DNA from: an uncultured Bacteriovoracaceae bacterium
GTDB taxonomy: Bacteria; Bdellovibrionota; Bacteriovoracia; Bacteriovoracales; Bacteriovoracaceae
NCBI GenBank assembly: GCA_937931205.1
Contig: CALHBF010000005.1
Span: 296,569-360,568, forward strand
Reading direction: 5' to 3'
Length of the DNA stretch: 64,000 nt
Position numbers and translations under genes: made by a program. Shown here in pieces: positions 17,943-25,918 of this stretch; within the stretch, counting starts at the first letter, position 1; the number at the start of each line of letters is the position of its first letter. The notes under the pieces were generated by a model. That model was not told the DNA's origin. It ran no database searches and saw nothing but the letters and a program-made list of their open reading frames with translations.

Positions 17943-18656
17943 ATGAAATACCTACTTACGTTCGCCATTCTCTCTGCAGGATATATCGGCACTCTATGGA
18001 AATATGGAGGAGTCGGCGAAAGTGTTATGACAAAAATCAGAAGCTCGCAGAATGCAGAACGTAGAGCTGAAGAATTGCATCAAGAGAATCAGTCCTTGAG
18101 GGCAAAAGTCTCTGGTCTTCAGTATGAGATCGCTCAGCTTGAATCTAAGAATCAATATTACATGGCCCAAGTGCAGGGGAAAAAAGTTGAGAAACAAACC
18201 CGCGCCATTGCCAGTATCCCACAAGTGAAGTCTGGTGATTTAGTTAATTACGATGTCTATCGTTGGGCACCGGAAAAGCTTCTTGCGATCGGCGAGAAAG
18301 AACTTCATTTTAAAAATTATCAAAAATCAGCTCAGTTTTATCAAGAGCTACTTAAGCGACATCCAGAGCATGAAATTATTTCTGATCGTGTACTTTTTGG
18401 AGCTGGAGTGGCCGCTTTCGAAGGCAATTACTACAAATGGTCTGAGGATCATTTTCAGCGATTGGTAGAGAATTATCCACGTTCGGAATTCTATCGTGGA
18501 GCTAAGCTTTGGATGGCCCTGTCTCAATATCATCAGGGTGAGAATCAAAAATTTTTAAAAACAGTGGAAGAGTTCAGGCTTAAGTATAGAAACACAGAAG
18601 AATGGAAAATTTTAAGTAGGTACTATGAAGACATCTCATACAAAATTAAAAAGTAG
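17943..18656 (+). CDS. Periplasmic TPR/coiled-coil protein
   Basis: N-terminal membrane anchor or signal (about residues 3-17), a coiled coil at about 35-85 (EELHQENQSLRAKVSGLQ) and tetratricopeptide-like repeats from about 105 to 235 (YQKSAQFYQELLKRHPEH, YKWSEDHFQRLVENYPRS). The layout resembles YbgF/CpoB-type envelope scaffold proteins but without a Tol-Pal gene cluster. ATG at 17943 follows TGGAGTT. Its end overlaps the start of the FecR-like gene by 32 bases, so the pair is coupled. Confidence 0.75.
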   Translation: MKYLLTFAILSAGYIGTLWKYGGVGESVMTKIRSSQNAERRAEELHQENQSLRAKVSGLQYEIAQLESKNQYYMAQVQGKKVEKQTRAIASIPQVKSGDLVNYDVYRWAPEKLLAIGEKELHFKNYQKSAQFYQELLKRHPEHEIISDRVLFGAGVAAFEGNYYKWSEDHFQRLVENYPRSEFYRGAKLWMALSQYHQGENQKFLKTVEEFRLKYRNTEEWKILSRYYEDISYKIKK

Positions 18657-19596
18657 TCTTGTTGTTCTTATCACTCTTGGGTCGATGAGTCTTTGGGCCA
18701 AACCGATTGCTCAAGTTCAGTCTGTTAAGGGCCTTGCTTTTGTGATCACTGAAGGTGGAGCAACCAAGAAAGTGAAGTCACATGACATCATTGATGAGCG
18801 TGATGAATTGTTGGTTGAAGATGGCAGTCAGCTTTCTTTAAATGACTATTACAACTCAACTTATTATTTAACTGGCGGCAGTCATATTAAAATCTATGAT
18901 CGCTCCATTCAATTAAAGAAGGGTAAGACTTGGGTAAAATCTCAAAGTCGTTCTCCTTTAGCAATGACTACGGCCAATGGGAATGTTGAGTTTGCTGCTG
19001 GTCAGTTTATCGCAACTTTTGACCAGGCAACAAACCGTTCACAGATTCTTGTTGTTCAAGGCGATGTGAATGTCTCAAACGTGCTTGATCGTGATCTGAT
19101 TCAGTCAGTTCCGCAAGGTCAGTTTACTGTTATTGATCCTGAAGTAGAGAATGGTATCCCTCGTGTTCCAACGAAAGTAGGAGCCGTTTCACTAAATGCT
19201 GCTCTTGAAGAATTTCAAATGAAAAATGAAGCACCTCTTCAGATGCCGACAGTGACAAAGCCTGCTCGCTCTATTGCTTCGGTAACGGCATTGGAAGTTC
19301 CAATGCAAGTTAAAAAAGGACAAATTATTTTCATGTCTTCGACAGCACTACCAGAGGCAGTAACTCCGAAGAAAACGGTTCGGGCACCGGCATCGGTTGC
19401 AGTGAAGAAGACATATAGTGATGCAGCTATTGCTTATTATGGAACTAAGGCTCAGGGTGAAGTTGTGAGTGCTAGACTTCCGGCTTCCACTCCGCAGCCT
19501 ATTCAGATTGAGAGTACTCTTAAGAAAATCGAGCCTGTTAGGCCTGGGTACTCTAACGAGCTGGAAAGTCTGATAAACGACCTGAAATCATACTAA
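18625..19596 (+). CDS. FecR-domain secreted protein
   Basis: Signal peptide (first ~24 residues ending SLWA) followed by a FecR-like beta-sandwich (about 30-165: LLVEDGSQLSLND, ATANGNVEFAAGQFIATF, VVQGDVNV), then a proline/threonine-rich low-complexity C-terminal half. No FecI/FecA-type partner is adjacent, so it is not a sigma-factor regulator; a structural envelope role with the TPR protein is more likely. The ATG at 18625 lies inside the preceding gene. Confidence 0.75.
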   Translation: MKTSHTKLKSSLVVLITLGSMSLWAKPIAQVQSVKGLAFVITEGGATKKVKSHDIIDERDELLVEDGSQLSLNDYYNSTYYLTGGSHIKIYDRSIQLKKGKTWVKSQSRSPLAMTTANGNVEFAAGQFIATFDQATNRSQILVVQGDVNVSNVLDRDLIQSVPQGQFTVIDPEVENGIPRVPTKVGAVSLNAALEEFQMKNEAPLQMPTVTKPARSIASVTALEVPMQVKKGQIIFMSSTALPEAVTPKKTVRAPASVAVKKTYSDAAIAYYGTKAQGEVVSARLPASTPQPIQIESTLKKIEPVRPGYSNELESLINDLKSY

Positions 19597-19610
19597 ATTC
19601 TCAAAACTCG

Positions 19611-19642
19611 GTTATTGGGTAGTGGTCTAACTACCCAATAAC
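19611..19642 (+). terminator. Intrinsic terminator after FecR-like gene
   Basis: Thirteen-base perfect stem beginning GTTATTGGGTAGT, six-base loop, then a pyrimidine-rich tail (CTGGTCTTTTCCC). It separates the TPR-FecR unit from the response regulator. Confidence 0.8.
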
Positions 19643-19717
19643 TCTGGTCTTTTCCCTCAAAAAATTTTCAAGAATTCTTAAGTTATAGTTTGAATCTAAA
19701 ATGTTTAGGATACATGT

Positions 19718-20395
19718 ATGGAAAAGACACGTATGCATGTAACAATCATTGACGACAATAAAGACCTACTTGAAGTTCTTTCAAGTTCACTAGGGGATAC
19801 CTTCAGTTTGGATACCTTCAGTGAGCCGGAAAAAGGTTTGGATTTCATCCGTAATAATCATACGGACGCGATCCTTCTTGACCTTCACATTCCGGGGAAA
19901 GATGGCTTCCAAGTTTATGAAGAAGTGAAGAAAGCTAAGAGCAATCTTCCTATTCTTTTTCTGACTGGGGATTCAGATCTCGATAGCAGAGTAAAAGGAT
20001 TGGAAATTGGAGCTGACGACTTCCTCATTAAGCCGGTGGCCACAGAGGAACTTATTGCTCGCGTTAAAAACAGAATCTCTCTTTCTAAGAGAAACGTTCA
20101 GAACAACAAGGTGATCAAGTTTAAAGATCTTTCAATTGATCTTGATGGACACCAAGTTATTCTTACTGGTCAGCCAGTGCGTTTAACTCCGAAAGAGTAC
20201 CAACTTCTTCTGGTGTTAGCGCAAAACCCTAACCGAGTGATCCACAAAGATGATCTTATTCAGATGCTTTGGAAAGATGTGCACGTTGAAGTGAATAACC
20301 TCGACACACACTTCTCAAACCTTCGTCGTAAGCTTCGTCCTTTCTCTGGACATATCAAAACACTCAAGAACTTAGGTTATGTGCTACGCATATAG
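19718..20395 (+). CDS. OmpR/PhoB-type response regulator
   Basis: Two-domain regulator: receiver (1-120) with acidic pair Asp12/Asp13, phospho-acceptor Asp55 (LLDLHIPG), Thr83 and Lys105 all present, and a C-terminal winged helix (about 130-225, RLTPKEYQLLLVL, HFSNLRRKL). No histidine kinase gene is nearby, so its partner is elsewhere. ATG at 19718 with AGGA about 11 bases upstream; a second ATG is at 19733. Confidence 0.93.
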   Translation: MEKTRMHVTIIDDNKDLLEVLSSSLGDTFSLDTFSEPEKGLDFIRNNHTDAILLDLHIPGKDGFQVYEEVKKAKSNLPILFLTGDSDLDSRVKGLEIGADDFLIKPVATEELIARVKNRISLSKRNVQNNKVIKFKDLSIDLDGHQVILTGQPVRLTPKEYQLLLVLAQNPNRVIHKDDLIQMLWKDVHVEVNNLDTHFSNLRRKLRPFSGHIKTLKNLGYVLRI

Positions 20396-20434
20396 TGCCT
20401 AATGCTTTAAAACTTCAAAAAAAATCATAATCCG

Positions 20435-20464
20435 CTATCCTTTTATAAGAATATAAAAGGATAG
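20435..20464 (+). promoter_or_regulatory. Hairpin covering the guaB ribosome site
   Basis: Perfect 12-base inverted repeat CTATCCTTTTAT / ATAAAAGGATAG with loop AAGAAT, ending four bases before the guaB ATG. The Shine-Dalgarno AAAGGA lies in the 3' arm, so folding of the RNA would hide it. No T-run follows, so it is not a terminator. It could alternatively be a DNA operator dyad. Confidence 0.65.
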
Positions 20465-20468
20465 CCTT

Positions 20469-21932
20469 ATGTTTTATACTGAAGAACTTGCTCTAACTTT
20501 CGATGATGTTCTCATCGTCCCTAATTACTCTGAAGTCCTACCAACCGAAGTAAATCTTAAAACAAAATTCTCCCGCAGAATTTCAATGAACATCCCGATT
20601 ATTTCATCGGCGATGGACACAGTTACTGAATCCAAAACAGCGATCGTGATGGCGCAAGAAGGTGGGATTGGGGTGATTCATAAGAATCTCTCGATTGAAG
20701 ATCAGGCCTTTGAAGTGCAGAAAGTAAAAAAGTATGAATCAGGAATGATTCTTGATCCTATTACGGTTAAACCAGATCAGAGTATCGGTGATGTTTTTGA
20801 GTTGATGAAAAAATTCAAAATTTCAGGATTTCCAGTCCTTGATGATCAGAGAAAACTGATTGGGATGATTACCAATCGTGATCTTCGTTTTGTTAGTGAT
20901 ACAAAACTGAAAGTGAAAGATGTGATGACTCAGCATAATATCATCACAGCTCCTGAGGGAACTAGTTTTGAGAACGCCAAAGAAATTCTTAAACAGCATC
21001 GTGTAGAAAAACTTCCGGTGATTAATTCTCTTGGTGTTTTGAAAGGTCTTATCACCATTAAAGATATCGAAAAAACTCAAGCTTATCCTAATGCCAACAA
21101 AGATCAGTTCGGACGTTTGCGTGTTGCCGCTGCTTGTGGTGTTTCTGCCAAAGAAGTTGATCGTGCACAAGCATTGATCACCGCTGGCGTGGATGCGATT
21201 ATTATTGATACCGCTCATGGACACTCAAAAGGCGTGATTGAGATGGTTCGCACTGTTAAAAAATTATCTCCCGATGTAGATGTCATTGCTGGAAACGTGG
21301 CAACGGCAAAAGCTTGCGAAGATCTTATCGCTGCTGGTGTTGACGGCATAAAAGTAGGAATTGGCCCAGGTTCAATTTGTACCACTCGTGTAATTGCAGG
21401 TATCGGTGTTCCCCAAATGCAGGCGATTTTTGATTGTCGTGATGTTTGTCTTAAAGCTGGTATTCCTTATATTGCTGACGGAGGAATTAAGTATTCAGGG
21501 GACATTGTGAAGGCCCTTGCTGGTGGAGCATCTACGGTAATGATCGGTTCACTTTTTGCCGGAACAGATGAAGCTCCAGGTGAAATGGTTCTCTATCAAG
21601 GACGTGCTTATAAAATGTATCGAGGAATGGGGTCTCTTGCCGCTATGGAGAAGGGATCAAAAGATCGATACGGACAAGGTGCTGTCACCGAAAATAACAA
21701 ACTTGTTCCTGAGGGAATTGAAGGACAGGTTCCATATCGAGGTTCTCTTTCTAATAATCTTTATCACCTCATCGGCGGTATTCGTTCAGGTATGGGATAT
21801 GTAGGAGCAGCGACTCTTCCTCTTCTTCGTGAACGTGCAAAATTTGTTAAAATTTCTCCCGCTTCATTAAAAGAGTCTCATCCTCATGATGTGATTATTA
21901 CTAAAGAAGCTCCTAATTATAGACAGGTGTAA
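20469..21932 (+). CDS. guaB: IMP dehydrogenase
   Basis: Oxidises IMP to XMP, the rate-limiting step to GMP. The TIM barrel is interrupted by two CBS domains (about residues 95-203), and the active-site loop [10 protein letters not shown] carries Cys304. Length 487. Two bases separate its stop from guaA, forming the classical guaBA operon. The start lies next to the hairpin at 20435-20464. Confidence 0.98.
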   Translation: MFYTEELALTFDDVLIVPNYSEVLPTEVNLKTKFSRRISMNIPIISSAMDTVTESKTAIVMAQEGGIGVIHKNLSIEDQAFEVQKVKKYESGMILDPITVKPDQSIGDVFELMKKFKISGFPVLDDQRKLIGMITNRDLRFVSDTKLKVKDVMTQHNIITAPEGTSFENAKEILKQHRVEKLPVINSLGVLKGLITIKDIEKTQAYPNANKDQFGRLRVAAACGVSAKEVDRAQALITAGVDAIIIDTAHGHSKGVIEMVRTVKKLSPDVDVIAGNVATAKACEDLIAAGVDGIKVGIGPGSICTTRVIAGIGVPQMQAIFDCRDVCLKAGIPYIADGGIKYSGDIVKALAGGASTVMIGSLFAGTDEAPGEMVLYQGRAYKMYRGMGSLAAMEKGSKDRYGQGAVTENNKLVPEGIEGQVPYRGSLSNNLYHLIGGIRSGMGYVGAATLPLLRERAKFVKISPASLKESHPHDVIITKEAPNYRQV

Positions 21933-21934
21933 GA

Positions 21935-23482
21935 ATGAAAACGACTAGTGTTTGGATTATTGATTTTGGTTCACAGTATACGCAATTGATTACCCGTCGT
22001 TTTCGTGAGCTTGGTGTAACTTCTGAAATTATCACTCTTGAAGAGGGACTTGCTCGTTTCAAAACGGCCAAGCCTCGCGCGCTTGTTTTATCAGGTGGTC
22101 CGCAAAGTGTATTCGAAGATAAGACAGATTATTCTCCATTCTTAACAGCGGATATTCCGATTCTGGGAATTTGTTATGGAATGCAGATCATGGGTCAGTT
22201 CTTTGGCGGAAAAGTAGAGAAGGGTGTGATTGGAGAGTATGGTCTAGCCAAGATTCATCTTTGTAATGGATTTAAAATTAATGGAGTTGTGGGAGACACA
22301 GATGTTTGGATGTCTCACTCTGACCACGTTTCAGTTCTTCCCAAAGATTTCACTCTTATTTTTGAGAGTTCAAATAAACTAGTCGCAGGAATTAAGCACA
22401 CATCTAAACCTATTATGGGATTGCAGTTTCATCCGGAAGTTGCTCACTCTGTAAAAGGCAAGGAGATCCTTGAATATTTTATTAAGGATGTGGCAAAGCT
22501 TGAAAGTGATTGGACTAGTCAGTCGGTTCTTGAGGATTGCTTAGAGCAAGTCAGACAAGTGAAAGGATCAAAAGTTCTTTGCGCTTTCTCCGGTGGAGTT
22601 GATTCATTAGTAGCAGCAGTTCTCGCTCAAAAAATCTTGGGAGATGATCTTTATTGTTTCTTTGTTGATCATGGCCTTCTTCGTCCGCAAGACTTACATC
22701 ACATTGAAGTTTTAAAAGAAAAAACAAATCTCCATATTGAAATTCTTGATGTGAAGAATGAATTCTTATCACGTCTAGAAGGGGTGAAAGATCCTGAACA
22801 GAAAAGAAAAATCATCGGAACAACTTTTATTGAAGTGTTTGAAAAGAAACTTAATGAGTATCAGGATCAGAAGGGAATTCATTTTGAATATCTTCTTCAA
22901 GGAACTCTTTATCCAGATGTGATTGAATCTCTTTCTCCTCATAAAGTGGGCGGAAAATCAGTGACGATTAAATCGCACCATAACGTCGGTGGACTTCCTG
23001 AGAGAATGAAACTGAAGCTTCTTGAACCTCTTCGTTTTCTTTTTAAAGATGACGTTCGTATGATGGGGACTGAGATGGGACTCGATCATGATTGGGTCTA
23101 TCGTCATCCATTCCCAGGGCCAGGAATCGGCGTGAGAGTTCTCGGAGAGCTAAGTGCTGATTCAATTAGAAAGGTGCAAGAGTCAGATCAAATTCTATTT
23201 GAAGAATTAAAGGCCCATAATCTTTACGATTCAACGTGGCAGGCCTTCACCGTACTTCTACCTGTGAAGACAGTGGGAGTAAAAGGGGATGGCCGAGTTT
23301 ATGAAGAGGTGATTGCTCTTCGTATGGTGAACTCACAGGACGGGATGACTGCTTCGGTAACAGAATTACCTTGGTCATTCTTAAATCGTGTGTCATCAAG
23401 AATTTGTAATGAAATTAAAGGTGTAACACGAGTCGTTTACGACATTACGTCAAAACCTCCTGGCACTATTGAGTGGGAATAG
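21935..23482 (+). CDS. guaA: GMP synthase (glutamine-hydrolysing)
   Basis: Converts XMP to GMP. The N-terminal class I glutamine amidotransferase has the nucleophile Cys80 (ILGICYGMQ) and the later His-x-Glu (FHPEV); the PP-loop SGGVDS follows at about residue 217, and the C-terminal dimerisation domain has FPGPGIGVRVLGE. Length 515. Second gene of guaBA. Confidence 0.98.
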   Translation: MKTTSVWIIDFGSQYTQLITRRFRELGVTSEIITLEEGLARFKTAKPRALVLSGGPQSVFEDKTDYSPFLTADIPILGICYGMQIMGQFFGGKVEKGVIGEYGLAKIHLCNGFKINGVVGDTDVWMSHSDHVSVLPKDFTLIFESSNKLVAGIKHTSKPIMGLQFHPEVAHSVKGKEILEYFIKDVAKLESDWTSQSVLEDCLEQVRQVKGSKVLCAFSGGVDSLVAAVLAQKILGDDLYCFFVDHGLLRPQDLHHIEVLKEKTNLHIEILDVKNEFLSRLEGVKDPEQKRKIIGTTFIEVFEKKLNEYQDQKGIHFEYLLQGTLYPDVIESLSPHKVGGKSVTIKSHHNVGGLPERMKLKLLEPLRFLFKDDVRMMGTEMGLDHDWVYRHPFPGPGIGVRVLGELSADSIRKVQESDQILFEELKAHNLYDSTWQAFTVLLPVKTVGVKGDGRVYEEVIALRMVNSQDGMTASVTELPWSFLNRVSSRICNEIKGVTRVVYDITSKPPGTIEWE

Positions 23483-23509
23483 GCACCATTTCATTTTTCA
23501 TTTCTTTTT

Positions 23510-23536
23510 GGCCCAGTTCAGGGTATGAATTGGGCC
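23510..23536 (+). promoter_or_regulatory. Hairpin at the start of the small lipoprotein gene
   Basis: Eleven-base stem (GGCCCAGTTCA with TGAATTGGGCC, one G-U pair) and loop GGGTA. The first possible ATG at 23525 lies across the loop and 3' arm, and a second ATG at 23537 follows the stem directly. There is no T-run. It may affect start choice or end part of guaBA transcription. Confidence 0.45.
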
Positions 23537-23887
23537 ATGAAAATTCTCTTCACTCTTCTTTTCCTCTGCGCTTGTACTCAAAAATATACGGATTATGACC
23601 TTATCCGTAAGATCCATTTTACTGGTGAGCAGCACTATAAACAGCCTCTTCTGACGAAGCCGGTGGTTAAAGAAGGAAATGACCATCTTAAGGCCTGTTT
23701 TAATCAATGGTTTTTTGATTCAAATGCTGAGGCAAGAAAGAATGAATCCATTCCTTTAGTGATTAGAACTCTTTGTCCTCAGCATGACTTTCTTATTGAT
23801 GCACATGTAGAAGAAACTTGGTGGACGACCATCATTTTTACACGTGCCTGTGCAGAAGTTACAGCGAGCTGTGGAAAGATCAATTAA
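23525..23887 (+). CDS. Small putative lipoprotein
   Basis: No family recognised. The N-terminus (MKILFTLLFLCAC) ends in a lipobox-like LCAC, giving an outer-membrane or periplasmic lipoprotein of about 100 mature residues with four further cysteines, likely two disulfides. The start may be 23525 or, more in keeping with a short signal, 23537. The stop overlaps that of convergent mtnC at a shared TTAA. Confidence 0.6.
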   Translation: MNWAMKILFTLLFLCACTQKYTDYDLIRKIHFTGEQHYKQPLLTKPVVKEGNDHLKACFNQWFFDSNAEARKNESIPLVIRTLCPQHDFLIDAHVEETWWTTIIFTRACAEVTASCGKIN

Positions 23888-24567
23888 ATTTTAAATTCAC
23901 TAAAATCTTTGATTCCAAAAAAATCACTAACAGCAGTTCCAGGGCGAACTAAGTGAACAGGATGAATTCCTGCTTCTTTTGCTGCACTCAGTTCCTGAGG
24001 AATGTCTGAGAAGAAAGTCACCTCATTGGCATCTCTTTTAACTTCGTGAAGGATATTAAGGTAAGAGGCGGCTTCACGCTTAGCTCCTACTTTCGTATCA
24101 AAATAATAAGAAATGAGTGGTGTTAAATCTCCGGCAGTCGAATATCCAAAGATGAGTTTTTGTGCATGAACTGAGCCGGATGAATAAATACCGATATCAA
24201 ATCCGAGATATTTTAATTTTTCAAAGAAGGGTTTAACGTCTTCGTAAACATGCCCTTTGAAGTCGCCACTTTTATAGCCTTTATCCCAGATGAAACCCTG
24301 AAGCGCTTTGAGAGCTCCATGTTTTCTATCATTCTTAATCCAAGAATCAAGTACAGCACACACTTCATCTAGAGTTGTGAGTTCTCTCTTCTCTTCTTCA
24401 TAAACTGTTTTTTTGATGTCTGAAATAATGGGAGCCACTTCACTTTGAAGAGCGTTCTCTTTTACAAAAGTGGCCATTCTTTCTTTCGAATAAGGAAACA
24501 GTACTTTGTGAACAAAGTTAATATCTGTGGTGGTGCCTTCTACATCAAAAAGAAAAAGTTTATTCAT
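23884..24567 (-). CDS. mtnC: Enolase-phosphatase E1 (acireductone synthase)
   Basis: HAD-superfamily enzyme of methionine salvage that enolises and dephosphorylates 2,3-diketo-5-methylthiopentyl-1-phosphate to acireductone. The HAD motif I appears as FDVEGTTTDINFVH (Asp8, Glu10) and is family-specific; IYSSGSVHAQKL provides motif II, and FFSDIPQELSAAKEAG motif IV. Length 227. Overlaps mtnD by four bases (ATGA). Confidence 0.95.
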   Translation of the reverse strand: MNKLFLFDVEGTTTDINFVHKVLFPYSKERMATFVKENALQSEVAPIISDIKKTVYEEEKRELTTLDEVCAVLDSWIKNDRKHGALKALQGFIWDKGYKSGDFKGHVYEDVKPFFEKLKYLGFDIGIYSSGSVHAQKLIFGYSTAGDLTPLISYYFDTKVGAKREAASYLNILHEVKRDANEVTFFSDIPQELSAAKEAGIHPVHLVRPGTAVSDFFGIKDFSEFKI

Positions 24568-25091
24568 GGGATATACTTCTTATCAATATTTGAATTGGTA
24601 TAACTTGCTACCCAGCCTTCTGGAGTTTGGAAAACACGAATGGCCTTCACAAAATAAGTGGGGGCCAGATCAAACCAGTGAGTGACATTTTGTGGAACGG
24701 AGATGAAATCTCCCTTCTGACAGAGAAGTTTGAATACTTCTTTACGCTCTTGCAGATGAAAATAGAATGAACCTTCACCGTCTACAAAAAAACGTACTTC
24801 ATCTTCAGAGTGAGTATGCTCAGATAAAAACTTAGCTCTGATCATTTCGATATTGGGAGTATCTTTATGAACATTGATAACATCAGCATTGATGTATCCG
24901 TGACTCTTCATATAGGGCCCAAGCTCATGCTCATAAGCTTTAAGAATAGTCTCTTGTGAGTCATCATTTTTAAGAGGCATGGAAGCTTCCCATTGCTCAA
25001 AAATAATTCCTCTCTCATTCATAAAATCTTTAATATCAGCAGGATTGTTGATCGTTTTTTGAACAGGATCCAATAATGTTAGAATGGCCAT
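24564..25091 (-). CDS. mtnD: Acireductone dioxygenase
   Basis: Cupin metalloenzyme oxidising acireductone to the methionine keto-acid precursor (Fe form) or an off-pathway product (Ni form). The metal motif HTHSEDEVRFF and a later VTHWFDL histidine are intact. Length 175. It starts three bases after mtnB with GAGGAG inside the mtnB end. Confidence 0.95.
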   Translation of the reverse strand: MAILTLLDPVQKTINNPADIKDFMNERGIIFEQWEASMPLKNDDSQETILKAYEHELGPYMKSHGYINADVINVHKDTPNIEMIRAKFLSEHTHSEDEVRFFVDGEGSFYFHLQERKEVFKLLCQKGDFISVPQNVTHWFDLAPTYFVKAIRVFQTPEGWVASYTNSNIDKKYIP

Positions 25092-25094
25092 ATA

Positions 25095-25730
25095 TTACAT
25101 TCTCCTCATCGCGTAGAGACACTCAAACAGATACTGATAAGTTTCAATATGTCGTTTGGCCGTGGCGATGTTTTTTCCCCAAGTATAAAGGCCATGACCA
25201 GCAATGAGGAAACCATGAATATGAGGATGAATTTTGAAATTCTCTTCCATATCGCGAATAATATCGGGAATGTGCTGAGAGTTGGGAACGATAGGAACAA
25301 TTTCGGTCAAATCATGAGTCTCGTTTCCATCTAGACCTTTAAGAAGTTCGAGACCTTCAATTTTAAGATGCCCATCTTTTAAGAAGAACATAGAAAGAAC
25401 TGTATCCATTACTGAGTGAGTATGCAGAACACACTGAGCTTCAGGGAAACGGGCATAGATATCGGTGTGAATTTCAGTTTCTGCTGAAGACTTAACTCCT
25501 TGAATATCGAAAGGAGCAAGGATTTTACCTTCTTGGTCAATGAGAATCAGATCTTTATAGTCAAAACGAGATTTGTCGACTCCTGAGCGCGAAATAATAT
25601 AGTTACTTGAATTATACGATGAGCGAACAGAGTAGTTTGTCGAGGTTGCAGAACTCCACCCACGGTTAGAAAAAAAGGTAATGGCCTCGATAAGCTCCTT
25701 AGATCGAGCAAGATCTTTTTCATTAAACAT
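25095..25730 (-). CDS. mtnB: Methylthioribulose-1-phosphate dehydratase
   Basis: Class II aldolase-fold zinc enzyme of methionine salvage. It has the zinc histidines in HTHSVMDTV and the later GHGLYTWGKN, the family's C-terminal hallmark. Length 211. First gene of mtnBDC. The isomerase (mtnA) and the upstream nucleosidase or kinase are not in this window, so the pathway is completed elsewhere or is partial. Confidence 0.95.
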   Translation of the reverse strand: MFNEKDLARSKELIEAITFFSNRGWSSATSTNYSVRSSYNSSNYIISRSGVDKSRFDYKDLILIDQEGKILAPFDIQGVKSSAETEIHTDIYARFPEAQCVLHTHSVMDTVLSMFFLKDGHLKIEGLELLKGLDGNETHDLTEIVPIVPNSQHIPDIIRDMEENFKIHPHIHGFLIAGHGLYTWGKNIATAKRHIETYQYLFECLYAMRRM

Positions 25731-25820
25731 AGCAACATTTCTCCTAGGGGGCTTAGGTACCCCAAAAGACCCTGAATTTCTAGGAATAAAATAAAAAATA
25801 CACTATAAAATTGATCTAAA

Positions 25821-25859
25821 TAAGATGTTTTGATGCAACGAGCGTTCTTTGTCATCTTA
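25821..25859. promoter_or_regulatory. Inverted repeat upstream of mtnB and dnaE
   Basis: TAAGATG at 25821-25827 and CATCTTA at 25853-25859 are a 7-base inverted repeat spaced by 25 bases, in the 188-base divergent gap between mtnB and dnaE. On the minus strand the leader also holds GGGG/CCCC arms near 25750, next to the mtnB ribosome site. No known SAM riboswitch is recognised. Regulatory meaning is a guess. Confidence 0.3.
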
Positions 25860-25918
25860 GAGAGAAAAAGGTACTCTTAAAGCTGATATTCTAAGTCTTA
25901 ATCTAAGGTTCCAAATCA

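Noticed and set aside
25731..25918. Possible SAM riboswitch in the mtnB leader
   Set aside because: Only generic GC arms and a 7-bp dyad are visible; no known SAM-riboswitch core was found.
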